From an uncultured Eubacterium sp. (lineage in GTDB: Bacteria; Bacillota; Clostridia; Lachnospirales; Lachnospiraceae), in assembly GCA_900552795.1 (NCBI GenBank), contig USBB01000002.1:124001-188000 (forward strand): a stretch of DNA of 64,000 bases. The letters run 5' to 3'. A program made the position numbers and the translations under genes. This document shows positions 45,486 through 55,802 of this stretch, piece after piece. Numbering within the stretch: position 1 is the stretch's first letter; each line of letters starts with the position of its first letter. The notes below the pieces were generated by a model. The model was not told where the DNA came from, did not search any database, and saw only the letters and a list, made by a program, of their open reading frames with translations.

Positions 45486-46734
45486 TAAAGATTTACAGCT
45501 TTATGCTATAACAGACACAAGATGGCTTAAGACAAGCACAATGGAGCAACAGGTTGAACAGGCCCTGAAGGGCGGTATAACATTTCTGCAGCTGAGATAT
45601 AAAGATGCAACACACCAGGAACGTGTTGAAATGGCGTTAAAAATCAAGCCTATTGCAAAAAAATATAACGTTCCGTTCGTTATTGATGATGATGTATTGG
45701 CAGCTGTTGAGGCTGGCGTTGACGGTGTACATATAGGCCAAAAGGATACCTCTTATGAGGAGGCAAGAAAGTTATTAGGTCCCGATAAAATCATAGGAAT
45801 GACCACAAAAACAGTTGAACAGGCGCTTCACGCCCAGACTCTCGGCGCAGACTATATCGGTACCGGCGCAATTTTTAACACACAGACCAAAGTAGAAACA
45901 ATACATATGACAAAGGAAACACTTCTTGATATAGCCGAGCATGTAAATATTCCTATGGTAGCCATAGGCGGAATAAATTATGACAACATGGATTACCTTA
46001 AAAACACTGGTGTATCAGGCATAGCTGTTATTTCCGCTATATTTGCAAGCAGTGATATTACACAGGCCGCAAAAAAACTGCGTGAAAAAACAGCTTCTCT
46101 TTTTAATTATGAAGCGCGCAATATAATATTTGACCTTGACGGAACTTTATTTGATTCAATGCCTTACTGGAGCAGAGTAGCCAGGGAATTTGCCATAAGC
46201 AAAGGTGCCTCCATTCCGGATGATTTTGACCGTGTGACATACACAATGGATTTAAATGAATGCGGAAAATATCTTCAGGAAGACTTAGGAATAAATGAAG
46301 ACACTGAATCCATGAAAAAAGAAGTCCTGCAAATAATGGACAATCATTACAAATATGACATCCCTATGAAAAAGGCAATGCACAGACTTGTTATAAGAGA
46401 ACATCATAACAACAGTAAGATTTGTTTATTTACCAATTCAGACAAAGAGTGCGCAAAAAATGCCTTAAAAAGAGTGGGATTGTATGACTGTTTTGATATG
46501 ATTACGACATCATACGATATAGGAATTTCTAAAAAAGACCCTGAAAGCTATAAAAAAATCTGCAAGATAATGGGATTTGATGTAAATAATACTTATGTAT
46601 ACGAAGATGTTCTTCATTCAGTCCAATCCGCAAAGGACGCCGGATGTAAAGTTATTGCGGTATATGATGAAGATTCCTCTAAATACTGGGACCAGATAAA
46701 AGCTATTGCAGACGATGTAATTTACAAGATTTAA
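45472..46734 (+). CDS. thiE: Thiamine-phosphate synthase / HAD phosphatase fusion
   Basis: 420 residues. Residues 1-210 are ThiE: FLQLRYKDAT, DDDVLAAVEAGVDGVHIGQ and GTGAIFNTQTK, joining HMP-PP and thiazole phosphate to thiamine phosphate. Residues 216-420 are a HAD hydrolase with FDLDGTLFDS (nucleophile D221) and SKKDPESY later. The fusion may remove the phosphate to give thiamine, or handle a damaged intermediate. No other thi gene and no TPP riboswitch is nearby. It overlaps the NUDIX gene by 14 bp. Confidence 0.88.
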   Translation: MKITDKDLQLYAITDTRWLKTSTMEQQVEQALKGGITFLQLRYKDATHQERVEMALKIKPIAKKYNVPFVIDDDVLAAVEAGVDGVHIGQKDTSYEEARKLLGPDKIIGMTTKTVEQALHAQTLGADYIGTGAIFNTQTKVETIHMTKETLLDIAEHVNIPMVAIGGINYDNMDYLKNTGVSGIAVISAIFASSDITQAAKKLREKTASLFNYEARNIIFDLDGTLFDSMPYWSRVAREFAISKGASIPDDFDRVTYTMDLNECGKYLQEDLGINEDTESMKKEVLQIMDNHYKYDIPMKKAMHRLVIREHHNNSKICLFTNSDKECAKNALKRVGLYDCFDMITTSYDIGISKKDPESYKKICKIMGFDVNNTYVYEDVLHSVQSAKDAGCKVIAVYDEDSSKYWDQIKAIADDVIYKI

Positions 46735-46750
46735 CAGGAAGGAAACATTT

Positions 46751-47824
46751 ATGAATAAAAAAGTTGTTGTAGGCATGTCCGGAGGCGTGGATTCTTCCGT
46801 TGCAGCATATCTGCTAAAAAATGCGGGCTATGACGTTATAGGCGTGACTATGCAGATATGGCAAAATGATGATATATCCTTTAACCGCAACCAGGACACC
46901 TGCTGTGGTTTATCTGCTGTTGACGATGCAAGAAGAGTTGCCGCACAGCTTGATATACCATTTTATGTAATGAACTTCAGACAGATATTTAAAGAAAACG
47001 TTATTAATTACTTTATCAATGAATATAAATGCGGACGCACTCCTAACCCTTGTATAGCCTGCAACAGATTTGTAAAGTGGGAAGCACTTCTTAAAAGAAG
47101 CCTTGAAATAGGTGCAGACTGCATTGCAACAGGCCACTATGCAAGAATTGTTAAATTAAATAACGGCCGCCTTGCAATAAGAAATTCCGTAACCTCAAAA
47201 AAAGACCAGACTTATGCTCTTTACAATTTGACGCAGGAACAGTTACAACACACACTTATGCCTGTCGGTGACTACACCAAGGAAGAAATCAGGCAGATTG
47301 CAGCGGATATCGGTATAAGGGTGGCAAACAAGCCTGACAGCATGGAAATCTGCTTTGTTGCTGACAACGACTATGCCGGATTTATACAACACGAAACCGG
47401 ATATGTATGTAAACCCGGAAATTTCATAGATATGAATGGCCGCATAATAGGACAGCATAAAGGAATAATACATTATACAATCGGACAAAGAAAAGGGCTC
47501 GGACTATCCGTAGGACATCCTGTCTTTGTCGCAGCCATAAAGCCTGAAACTAACGAGGTTGTAATAGGAGAGGACAAAGATATCTTTAAGGATCACCTTT
47601 ACGCCAATAAGCTTAATTTTATGGGTATTGAAGCCATTGATAAACCGATTCGTGCAAGGGCAAAAATACGTTACAGCCACGAAGGAGCCGACTGTACAAT
47701 AAAAATGGCAGAAAATGATATTATTGAATGTAAATTTGACACGCCTCAAAGAGCCATAACGCCAGGACAGGCACTTGTTGTATATAAAGATGATTATGTT
47801 TTGATGGGCGGCACAATAATCTGA
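46751..47824 (+). CDS. mnmA: tRNA-uridine 2-sulfurtransferase
   Basis: 357 residues. The PP-loop is GMSGGVDSS (8-16), with catalytic cysteines in NPCIACN and EICFVAD, and GHYAR between. It thiolates U34 of tRNA-Lys, -Glu and -Gln, the same tRNA-Glu served by gltX in this window. It starts 16 bp after the ThiE-HAD gene with GGAAGGA upstream. Confidence 0.96.
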   Translation: MNKKVVVGMSGGVDSSVAAYLLKNAGYDVIGVTMQIWQNDDISFNRNQDTCCGLSAVDDARRVAAQLDIPFYVMNFRQIFKENVINYFINEYKCGRTPNPCIACNRFVKWEALLKRSLEIGADCIATGHYARIVKLNNGRLAIRNSVTSKKDQTYALYNLTQEQLQHTLMPVGDYTKEEIRQIAADIGIRVANKPDSMEICFVADNDYAGFIQHETGYVCKPGNFIDMNGRIIGQHKGIIHYTIGQRKGLGLSVGHPVFVAAIKPETNEVVIGEDKDIFKDHLYANKLNFMGIEAIDKPIRARAKIRYSHEGADCTIKMAENDIIECKFDTPQRAITPGQALVVYKDDYVLMGGTII

Positions 47825-47835
47825 TTTTTCACACA

Positions 47836-47887
47836 GCTATTTGTTTATGAGCGAAAGCAAATAGCATTTGCGTCGCCTCTTCGCGAC
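47836..47887. other. Intergenic hairpins between mnmA and sbcD
   Basis: A perfect 8-bp stem (47836-47843 with 47858-47865), then a 5-bp GC stem (47872-47876 with 47883-47887). No T-run follows. They may be a weak terminator or an mRNA end stabiliser. Confidence 0.45.
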
Positions 47888-47911
47888 AAGTCGCTCAGAA
47901 ATGAGGTTAAA

Positions 47912-49039
47912 ATGCGTTTTGCTCATATTTCTGATTTACATCTCGGAAAAAGAATGGGAGAATATTCATTGATTAAGGACCAGCAGTATATATTGTCCCA
48001 AATTATTGATATAATTAAAAACACCCGCGTTGACGCAATTATAATATCAGGCGATGTCTATGATAAGACAGTACCCTCAGCGGAAGCAGTGACATTGTGT
48101 GATGATTTTTTTACCAAACTATCAACACTTAAAATACATGTCTTTGTAATAAGCGGAAATCATGACAGCGCCGAGAGGCTGTCTTTCGGAAGCAGAATAA
48201 TGGAAAATATGAACATTCATATAGCGCCTGTTTTTGACGGAAAATTAAAAAAAGTTGTTTTAAAAGATGAATACGGCGCAGTAAACGTATATTTAATGCC
48301 ATTTATCAAACCCTCATCAGTCAGACGTTTCTTTCCTGATACAGAAATCACTAATTATACTGACGCAGTCAGGGCAGTTATTGACAATACAGAAATTAAT
48401 ACAAATGAAAGAAATATAATTGCAGCACACCAGTTTGTGACAGGTGCGAAAAGATGTGAATCTGAAGAAATTACTGTAGGAGGGCTTGATAATGTCGACT
48501 CATCTGTGTTTGACAAATTTGACTATACTGCATTGGGACACATACACACACCGCAGACTGCAGGAAAAGATACAATAAGATACTGCGGAACACCTCTGAA
48601 ATATTCATTTTCAGAGGCGTCGGACAAAAAGAGCGTCACGATATTAGATATTTTCGACAAAACTGATATCACAATAAATGAAATTCCTTTAACACCTCTG
48701 TTTGACGTACGAAAAATAAAGGGAAGCTATGAAACTGTGACTGCAAGAAGCAATTATATCAATACAAATACTAATGATTACGTATATATCACTTTAACTG
48801 ACGAGCAGGATATTCCCGGAGTCCTGGCAAAGCTTAGAACAATTTATCCAAATATAGTTAAAATGGATTACGATAATAAGCGAACAAAGACCAACCGGCA
48901 CATAGGCGCAGTAAGTGAAATAAAAAAGAAATCTCCTCTTGAGCTTTTTGAGGAATTCTACGAGCTTCAAAATAATGTTCCAATGGATGATGAACAAAAA
49001 AAGATTGTCACGGAGCTTATTGAAGAAATATGGAGGTAA
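47912..49039 (+). CDS. sbcD: Exonuclease SbcCD subunit D
   Basis: 375-residue Mre11-type metallophosphoesterase: HISDLHLGKR, ISGDVYDK, GNHDS and GHIHTPQ form the two-metal site. With SbcC it removes hairpins and protein-blocked DNA ends. The start has ATGAGG upstream. Its stop codon is one base from the sbcC start. Confidence 0.96.
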   Translation: MRFAHISDLHLGKRMGEYSLIKDQQYILSQIIDIIKNTRVDAIIISGDVYDKTVPSAEAVTLCDDFFTKLSTLKIHVFVISGNHDSAERLSFGSRIMENMNIHIAPVFDGKLKKVVLKDEYGAVNVYLMPFIKPSSVRRFFPDTEITNYTDAVRAVIDNTEINTNERNIIAAHQFVTGAKRCESEEITVGGLDNVDSSVFDKFDYTALGHIHTPQTAGKDTIRYCGTPLKYSFSEASDKKSVTILDIFDKTDITINEIPLTPLFDVRKIKGSYETVTARSNYINTNTNDYVYITLTDEQDIPGVLAKLRTIYPNIVKMDYDNKRTKTNRHIGAVSEIKKKSPLELFEEFYELQNNVPMDDEQKKIVTELIEEIWR

Positions 49040-49040
49040 T

Positions 49041-51935
49041 ATGCGACCGCTTGAACTTGTAATGTCCGCTTTTGGACCATATGTAAATGAAACTAAACTT
49101 AACATGGACTCTTTAGGTACAAGCGGACTGTATCTTATAACAGGCGATACCGGTGCCGGTAAAACCATGATTTTTGATGCCATAACATATGCGCTTTTTG
49201 GTGAGGCAAGCGGAAATCTTAGAATGAGTGAATCTTTAAGAAGTAAATATGCTTCGCCTGATACTGATACCTATGTATCCTTAAAATTTGTGCTTCACAA
49301 TAAGGAATACAAAATAATAAGAACCCCCGAATACTTAAGACCCTCCAAAAGAGGAAAAGACAGATTTGTCACAAAGCAGGCATCAGCCGAACTTACACTT
49401 CCCGATGGTAATGTATTAAGCGGTGTAACTAACGTTACTCGCACAGTAGAAAAGCTTATGGGAATAAATAAAGCACAGTTTACACAGATTGCAATGATTG
49501 CCCAGGGCGACTTCTTAAGCCTTTTAAATGCAAAGACAAAAGAAAGAGTTCAGATATTCAGGGAAATATTTAATACCGGTGCTTATACTGCACTTCAGGA
49601 TGCTTTAAAAAAAATGGCTCAAAATCTGTATCACAATATTGAAACCTTAAAAAAAGAAATTGTACAGCAGATAAATATGGTAAATTGCGGAAACGAAAGC
49701 CCCTATTTAAATGAGCTTTCTTATATTAAGGAAAATGCCATGACCTTATCCGCAGATACAGTAATAGAATTTATTGAAAAGCTCTGCCTCAATGACAATG
49801 ACGAGCTATATGTTTTAAATACTAAAATAGCTGATACTGACAACATTATTGCAAAACTTGACAAATCGATAGGAATCTACTCACAGACAGAAAAAATAAA
49901 CAGTGAGCTTATAAATTTAAAAAGTGATATCTTAATATATGCAGATAAACAAAAACACTGTAAAGAGCTTTATGAAAAAGAACTCTTAAATTCAAAGCTA
50001 AGGGAAGCTCTTGCAACACAAATAAGCACAAAAACAGATGATTTATATAAATATGACCAGTATGATAAATTAATCATTGAATCAAAAAAGCTTGAAAATG
50101 CAATTAATGAATTACAAAAAAATATTGAAGAACAAAAGAAAAACGAAACAAATTTAAAAATTAGTCACAATGAATATTTACATGAGGCTGAGCTTATAAA
50201 AAATTGTGCTATAGAAGCTGAAAAGGTAAGCTTTAATATTAAGAACCTGCACGATTTAAGCTTAAAAGCCGACAACCTTTTAATAAATATAAAATCACAC
50301 ACGCAGCTTATGGATGATCTTGCAGAATATGACCGCCAGTATATCTTAGCCTCAAGAGAGTACGATAATCAGGTGCAGCTTTGCAGCTCCATGGAAAAAG
50401 CTTATTACGACGGACAGGCAGGAATTTTGTCATCAAAGCTTATAACTGATATGCCATGTCCCGTATGCGGCTCTACACACCACCCGGATCCTGCTATGAT
50501 GCCTGACTCAATGCCTTTAGAAAACGATATTAAAAAACAAAAACAGATTCTTGAGCAAAAGGCAAAAAAACGTTCTGAATTAAGCTCAGCTGCAGGTATA
50601 ACAAGAGGCAGAGCCGAGACTAATTATTTTAAGCTCATTGAGGAAAATAAAGATTTCATTTCAAAATATTTATCATTAAATGAAAATCTTATAGATAAAA
50701 CCGATATTTATACAGCTGATAACAAATTTAATACACAAACTGACATTAAAGACATGGAAGCTGCAATAAATATAATTAGACCTAAAATTGAATTTTACAA
50801 ATCACAAGTTGAAAAAATTTTAAAACAACTTAGAAGTAAACTCTATACTTTGGAAAAAAATAAAGAGCGCTATACAAATCTTTCAGCTATGGCAGCAAAA
50901 TGCGACAGCGAAATCAAAAAACTTTCCGAAAGCAGCTTAATATTAGAAAAACAGGTTCTGCTTAAAAAAACAAACCTTAATAATATTAAACTTAACGCCA
51001 AAGATTTAAAAAAAGACTTAACCTGCAGCAGTAAAGCCGAAGCGGCCGCAGCCATTGAAACAATAAAACATAAAAAGGCCGCGCTTGACCACAGCTTTAA
51101 CACTGCAAAAAAAGCATTTGACGACGCAAACGTCAAATATCTGACAACAGCTCAAAGAATAAAGGACTTGTCAGAACAGCTTGAAGCATTAAAAAATGAT
51201 ACTCAAAATTATACATCAGATGAAACGGACTTAGAAAGCTTAAAACAGTTAAGATCTGATAATGTTTTAGTAAAGAACGAACTTTTTAATCAAAAGGATG
51301 AATTAAACTTAAGACTTTCAACAAACAAAAGAGCAGCTTTGCATATAAAAGATACCTCTTTAAAAATGGGGGAGGATGAAAAAAAATGGCAGTGTGCAAA
51401 GGCTCTATCCGATACTGCAAACGCAACGTTAACAGGAAAGGATAAAATAATGCTTGAAACATATGTATTAACCGCATTTTTTGACGTAATCCTCAGCAGA
51501 GCAAATATAAAGCTTATGGCAATGACAAACGGACAATATGAGCTTAAAAGATGTGATGACACATCCGGCTATAAAAAACAAAGCGGCCTGGACCTTGAAG
51601 TAATAGACCACTATAATGCATCACACCGCAGTGTAAGCACTCTGTCCGGCGGTGAGTCCTTTATGGCATCTTTATCGCTTGCACTTGGTCTTGCCGACGA
51701 AATACAATCTGAAAGCGGCGGAATACGAATAGATACCATGTTTGTAGATGAAGGCTTTGGAACTTTGGACGATGAAGCTCTGGAACAGGCACTTAAAGTT
51801 TTGTTAAATCTTTCAGCTTCTGATAAATTAGTGGGAATTATATCTCATGTTGCTTCCTTTAAAGAAAAAATTGACAAACAGATAGTAGTGACTAAAAATA
51901 GAAATGGCGGCAGTGAAGCATTTATTATATCGTAA
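49041..51935 (+). CDS. sbcC: Exonuclease SbcCD subunit C
   Basis: 964-residue Rad50-type ATPase: Walker A GDTGAGKT near the N-terminus, long coiled coils, a zinc hook C473-P-V-C476, and C-terminal signature STLSGGESFMASL with Walker B MFVDEGFGTLD. ATG at 49041 has GGAGG inside the end of sbcD; a longer in-frame reading from 48939 lies within sbcD and is rejected. Confidence 0.96.
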   Translation: MRPLELVMSAFGPYVNETKLNMDSLGTSGLYLITGDTGAGKTMIFDAITYALFGEASGNLRMSESLRSKYASPDTDTYVSLKFVLHNKEYKIIRTPEYLRPSKRGKDRFVTKQASAELTLPDGNVLSGVTNVTRTVEKLMGINKAQFTQIAMIAQGDFLSLLNAKTKERVQIFREIFNTGAYTALQDALKKMAQNLYHNIETLKKEIVQQINMVNCGNESPYLNELSYIKENAMTLSADTVIEFIEKLCLNDNDELYVLNTKIADTDNIIAKLDKSIGIYSQTEKINSELINLKSDILIYADKQKHCKELYEKELLNSKLREALATQISTKTDDLYKYDQYDKLIIESKKLENAINELQKNIEEQKKNETNLKISHNEYLHEAELIKNCAIEAEKVSFNIKNLHDLSLKADNLLINIKSHTQLMDDLAEYDRQYILASREYDNQVQLCSSMEKAYYDGQAGILSSKLITDMPCPVCGSTHHPDPAMMPDSMPLENDIKKQKQILEQKAKKRSELSSAAGITRGRAETNYFKLIEENKDFISKYLSLNENLIDKTDIYTADNKFNTQTDIKDMEAAINIIRPKIEFYKSQVEKILKQLRSKLYTLEKNKERYTNLSAMAAKCDSEIKKLSESSLILEKQVLLKKTNLNNIKLNAKDLKKDLTCSSKAEAAAAIETIKHKKAALDHSFNTAKKAFDDANVKYLTTAQRIKDLSEQLEALKNDTQNYTSDETDLESLKQLRSDNVLVKNELFNQKDELNLRLSTNKRAALHIKDTSLKMGEDEKKWQCAKALSDTANATLTGKDKIMLETYVLTAFFDVILSRANIKLMAMTNGQYELKRCDDTSGYKKQSGLDLEVIDHYNASHRSVSTLSGGESFMASLSLALGLADEIQSESGGIRIDTMFVDEGFGTLDDEALEQALKVLLNLSASDKLVGIISHVASFKEKIDKQIVVTKNRNGGSEAFIIS

Positions 51936-51991
51936 CCAAAACTATATATTCTTAAATAAGTATTAATTTTTTACATTTTTGTCTATTTAAA

Positions 51992-52020
51992 TTGACTAAA
52001 AAAAGTAATAGTGATAACAT
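51992..52020 (+). promoter_or_regulatory. Promoter for the CmpB-like membrane gene
   Basis: TTGACT, 17-bp spacer, TAACAT with a TGA extension, 28 bp before the start. Confidence 0.45.
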
Positions 52021-52047
52021 TTATTAATGCTTTAGGGAGGCGTATAC

Positions 52048-52644
52048 ATGTCAAAAATAAATTATTATGCACTGGGAATCATGGCAGCCGTAGTTTCATT
52101 TCTTGGATTTATAGTAGAAAATGTCTGGCTTGCCATTACAGAAGGATACATTAATAATCGTAATATGCATGCACCATTTCTTATAGGTTACGGTATGCTT
52201 ATTCTTGCAATCTATCTTGTACTCGGAACACCCGACAAAGTGATTTTATTTAGAAAATATGAAAAAAAGACCACTAAAGTTAAAAGTTATCTTTTATATT
52301 TTGCCCTTGCATTTGTGGTTGTATGTGTTGCCGAAATAGTTCTCGGTACTATAGTAGAAAAGGTATGCCATATTAATTACTGGAATTATTCATGGCTTCC
52401 ATTACATATCACAAAATATACTTCCGTACCGACCAGCTTTTTGTTTGCGTCACTCATAACCTTTTTTATGGGTGTGATTTTTCAGCCTTTAATGACACTT
52501 ATATTAAAAATCAATCCCAAGGTCATGAAGGTGTTAAGTATCGTGTTAGTGGTTGTTATGTTAGTTGATTATTTATACAGTTTCTACTGGATGATAAAGA
52601 AAAAAGATTTTCTTTTAAAATGGAAATTTGTTTTCAGAAAATAA
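52048..52644 (+). CDS. Putative ABC-transporter type IV / CmpB-like membrane protein
   Basis: 198 residues, about five or six membrane helices, with FIVENVWLAITEGYINNRNM, LGTIVEKVCHINYWNYS and an even hydrophobic pattern as in the ABC_trans_CmpB (DUF1113-type) family common in Clostridia. Function unknown. GGGAGG precedes the start. It has its own promoter and terminator. Confidence 0.75.
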   Translation: MSKINYYALGIMAAVVSFLGFIVENVWLAITEGYINNRNMHAPFLIGYGMLILAIYLVLGTPDKVILFRKYEKKTTKVKSYLLYFALAFVVVCVAEIVLGTIVEKVCHINYWNYSWLPLHITKYTSVPTSFLFASLITFFMGVIFQPLMTLILKINPKVMKVLSIVLVVVMLVDYLYSFYWMIKKKDFLLKWKFVFRK

Positions 52645-52670
52645 TAGCTTACACATGATTTACAAATTTA

Positions 52671-52705
52671 TTCAGGATGCGGTATTTACTGTATCCTGAA
52701 TTTTT
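52671..52705 (+). terminator. Terminator after the CmpB-like gene
   Basis: 8-bp stem (52671-52678 with 52693-52700) and T5, ending five bases before the ribosome site of the next gene. Confidence 0.75.
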
Positions 52706-52719
52706 AAATGGAGATTAAA

Positions 52720-53190
52720 ATGATAATAAGAAACGCCGAAGCAAAAGATATTGAAAGCATCAATATCCTTCTTAAACAAGTACTTGATGTACACCACGAA
52801 AAAAGACCAGATTTGTTTTATCCTGATGCAAAAAAATATACAGACAGACAGCTCACAGATATAATAAATGATGACAACACCCCCGTGTTTGTTGCAGTAA
52901 ATGATGATGGCCTGCTTGTCGGATATGCATTCTGCGTATTTATCAGACATTTAAATAACAATATACTTACTGATATAAAAACACTGTACATAGATGACTT
53001 GTGTGTAGATAAAGAATACAAAGGAAATCATATAGGAACCAGCCTATATAATTATGTACTTGACTTTGCCAAGAAAAGCGGCTGTTACAATGTAACGCTA
53101 AATGTATGGGCATGCAATGAAACTGCAATAAAATTTTATGAAAAATGCGGTTTAAAACAACAAAAAATAGGAATGGAAACTATTCTTTAA
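52720..53190 (+). CDS. GNAT-family acetyltransferase
   Basis: 156 residues with the acetyl-CoA-binding block LCVDKEYKGNHIGTSLYNYV and the C-terminal NETAIKFYEKCGL motif. Acceptor unknown. ATG at 52720 has GGAGA five bases upstream. The DHH gene follows after three bases. Confidence 0.88.
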   Translation: MIIRNAEAKDIESINILLKQVLDVHHEKRPDLFYPDAKKYTDRQLTDIINDDNTPVFVAVNDDGLLVGYAFCVFIRHLNNNILTDIKTLYIDDLCVDKEYKGNHIGTSLYNYVLDFAKKSGCYNVTLNVWACNETAIKFYEKCGLKQQKIGMETIL

Positions 53191-53193
53191 ATT

Positions 53194-54252
53194 ATGAGAT
53201 TAAACGAGCTTTTAAAATTCAATAAAATAGTAATACAATGTCATGATAATCCGGACGCCGATGCAATATCAAGCGGCTTTGGATTATATCTGTATTTTAA
53301 AAAACATGACAAAGACGTATCCTTAATATACGGTGGAGCCAATATCATACGCAAAAGTAATCTTGTTCTTATGATTAAAACACTTGAAATACCAATTACT
53401 CACGTAACTCATATTGATGCTCCAGATATATTGATAACTGTTGACTGCCAGTATGGAGAAGGGAATGTCACTCATTTTGATGCGAAAGAAATTGCCATTA
53501 TTGATCACCACCAAATTATAGGCAGTCTTCCTTATTACTCACAGCTTAACAATAATCTCGGTTCATGTGCCACGCTTATCTGGCACATGCTTAAAAAAGA
53601 GAAGTTTGATATTAACAGCAATAGAAATCTTGCAACAGCTCTTTATTATGGCCTTTATTCAGATACTAACGGATTTGCCGAAATATCAAACCCGCTTGAT
53701 ATGCAATTAAGAGACGAAGCATTTTTTGATCGGGCAGTCATAACCAAACTTAAAAATTCTAATATATCACTTGAGGAGCTGCAGATTGCAGGTGCCGCTC
53801 TTTTACAGACTGACTACATGGAGCAGCAAAGATGTGCAATCATAAATGCCGGTCAATGTGACCCCAATATTCTTGGAATTATAAGTGATTTAATCCTGGA
53901 AGTTGATTCAATAGACACATGCCTTGTATTTAATATATTGCCTGTCGGAATAAAAATTTCTGTAAGAAGCTGTGTAACTGAAACCAATGCAAACGAACTT
54001 ATAGCATACATATGTGAAGGAATCGGATCCGGAGGAGGACATGAGACAAAAGCCGGAGGAACTGTGCAAATGGAGCTTTTTCTCCCTGTATATCTTGAAT
54101 ACTGTAAAAATAAAAACATTATGCCTCTCACCGAGCTTACTCACGACGGAAAAAGCCAGATACCTACCATGTCTGCCATAAAATCATTCTTTAAAAACAG
54201 GCTTATACAATATTTTGATGAAAAAAATAATATAATTTCTCATCATACATAA
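53194..54252 (+). CDS. DHH/DHHA1 phosphoesterase (NrnA-like)
   Basis: 352 residues. HDNPDADAISS and IDHHQI supply the DHH metal site, and GSGGGHETKAGG is the DHHA1 end. Related NrnA proteins degrade short RNA or pAp and some cleave c-di-nucleotide products; a role downstream of c-di-GMP breakdown (pGpG) is possible here but inferred. Confidence 0.85.
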   Translation: MRLNELLKFNKIVIQCHDNPDADAISSGFGLYLYFKKHDKDVSLIYGGANIIRKSNLVLMIKTLEIPITHVTHIDAPDILITVDCQYGEGNVTHFDAKEIAIIDHHQIIGSLPYYSQLNNNLGSCATLIWHMLKKEKFDINSNRNLATALYYGLYSDTNGFAEISNPLDMQLRDEAFFDRAVITKLKNSNISLEELQIAGAALLQTDYMEQQRCAIINAGQCDPNILGIISDLILEVDSIDTCLVFNILPVGIKISVRSCVTETNANELIAYICEGIGSGGGHETKAGGTVQMELFLPVYLEYCKNKNIMPLTELTHDGKSQIPTMSAIKSFFKNRLIQYFDEKNNIISHHT

Positions 54253-54254
54253 TC

Positions 54255-54290
54255 AAAAAATGCTGAGGTATTATTACCCCAGCATTTTTT
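54255..54290. terminator. Bidirectional terminator
   Basis: 14-bp stem with one mismatch (54255-54268 with 54277-54290), A6 on the left and T6 on the right, between the convergent DHH and PurF-like genes. Confidence 0.85.
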
Positions 54291-54316
54291 ATATTTTCTA
54301 TTAAATTTTCTAATAT

Positions 54317-55720
54317 TTAACCTTTACCATTCCAACAGCGTGTACATAATTTACAAGGTGAAATACCTATAGACTTTATCATATCGTCAAGTCTGTGGAA
54401 GCGAAGAGAAGTAAAGTTAAGTTCTTTTCTGATTTCCTCAACCATTTCTTTATAATTTTCACTGTCAGGATTTGCATAATCCTCAAGCATCTCCTCAGCC
54501 TTATCACCCTCACGCTTAAGAATTATTCTTCTTGTAATATAATCAAGATCTGAAGACGAACGTGAAAAATTAAGATATTTACATCCATAAAGCAGCGGCG
54601 GACAGGCCGGACGTATATGAACCTCCTTGGCTCCGCTTCTATATAAAAATTCTGTTGTCTCCCTAAGCTGAGTTCCTCTTACTATTGAATCATCAATCAT
54701 AAGCAGACGCTTATCCTGAATAAGTTCATGTACCGGAATAAGCTTCATTCTTGCAATAAGATTTCTCTGCGCCTGACTTGATGGCATAAATGAACGAGGC
54801 CACGTAGGAGTATATTTAATAAACGGTCTTGCAAATGGAACACCTGCCTCATTTGCATATCCGATTGCATGTGCAATACCTGAATCAGGAACGCCTGCAA
54901 CACTGTCGGGACGTATATCATCTCTTTGTGCAAGCAGTTTTCCGCACTCATAACGCATTGTTTCCACGTTTACGCCCTCATAGCATGAGGTAGGATATCC
55001 GTAATAAACCCACAGAAATGAGCATATTTTCATCTCCTCACCAGCAGGACTTACCGTCTCCACACCCTCAGGTGTCATAAACACAATCTCTGCAGGTCCC
55101 AATTCCTTGTAATCAGTGTAGCCTAAATTAAGATAAGCAAAGCTTTCAAACGAAGCACAGTAACCATTGTCATTTTTACCGATAATTACAGGAGTTCTAC
55201 CCAAACGATCCCTTGAAGCGTAAATACCTTTAGGTGTAAGAATAATTACGGTAAGAGAACCATCTATTTTTTCCTGTACATATTTTAAACCTTCCACTAT
55301 TGAAGCTTTCTGATTTATGATAGCAGCTGTTATTTCTGTAGGATTTATAGTGCCTCCGCTCATTTCAAGGAAATGAGTATGTCCAGAATCGAAACATTCC
55401 TTTACAAGCTCATCGGCATTATTAATTTTACCAACCGTTGTTATAGCAAAACTTCCAAGATGGGAATTTACTAAAAGCGGCTGTGGCTCATAGTCTGAAA
55501 TGCATCCGATACCAAGATTACCTGATAATTCTTCAACATCATGTTCAAATTTTGTACGGAAAGGTGTATTTTGAATATTATGAATTGCACGATTAAAACC
55601 ATTCTCTCCATATACAGCCATACCAGCACGCCTGGTTCCTAAATGAGAGTGGTAATCAGTACCGAAAAATAAGTCCAAAACACAAGATTCCTTTGATGCA
55701 ACAGCGAAAAATCCGCCCAT
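54317..55720 (-). CDS. PurF-like amidophosphoribosyltransferase lacking the glutaminase cysteine
   Basis: 467 residues. The N-terminal half has the Ntn-glutaminase fold and the C-terminal half the phosphoribosyltransferase with PRPP loop MIDDSIVRGTQ (341-351). PurF normally starts, after processing, with Cys (CGVFG); this protein begins M-G-G-F-F, so the nucleophile is Gly. Four Cys that align with the iron-sulfur ligands of Bacillus PurF are kept (C233, C380, C459, C462). It may use free ammonia or do something else. GGAGG lies six bases before the start. A glutamate-synthase-like gene is 82 bp upstream on the same strand. Confidence 0.82.
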   Translation of the reverse strand: MGGFFAVASKESCVLDLFFGTDYHSHLGTRRAGMAVYGENGFNRAIHNIQNTPFRTKFEHDVEELSGNLGIGCISDYEPQPLLVNSHLGSFAITTVGKINNADELVKECFDSGHTHFLEMSGGTINPTEITAAIINQKASIVEGLKYVQEKIDGSLTVIILTPKGIYASRDRLGRTPVIIGKNDNGYCASFESFAYLNLGYTDYKELGPAEIVFMTPEGVETVSPAGEEMKICSFLWVYYGYPTSCYEGVNVETMRYECGKLLAQRDDIRPDSVAGVPDSGIAHAIGYANEAGVPFARPFIKYTPTWPRSFMPSSQAQRNLIARMKLIPVHELIQDKRLLMIDDSIVRGTQLRETTEFLYRSGAKEVHIRPACPPLLYGCKYLNFSRSSSDLDYITRRIILKREGDKAEEMLEDYANPDSENYKEMVEEIRKELNFTSLRFHRLDDMIKSIGISPCKLCTRCWNGKG

Positions 55721-55802
55721 TTTATGCCTCCTATCTGCTTTACTTCTATTTAATTAATGTAAGCGAAAACTCTTTTTATAATAATACAATGGCAAAAAAA
55801 CG

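Noticed and set aside
45472..46734. ThiE-HAD as two genes joined by a sequencing error
   Set aside because: The frame is continuous with a normal linker and no ribosome site or start codon lies at the domain border.
49041..51935. sbcCD as an anti-phage system
   Set aside because: SbcCD is an ordinary repair nuclease, and no defence genes surround it.
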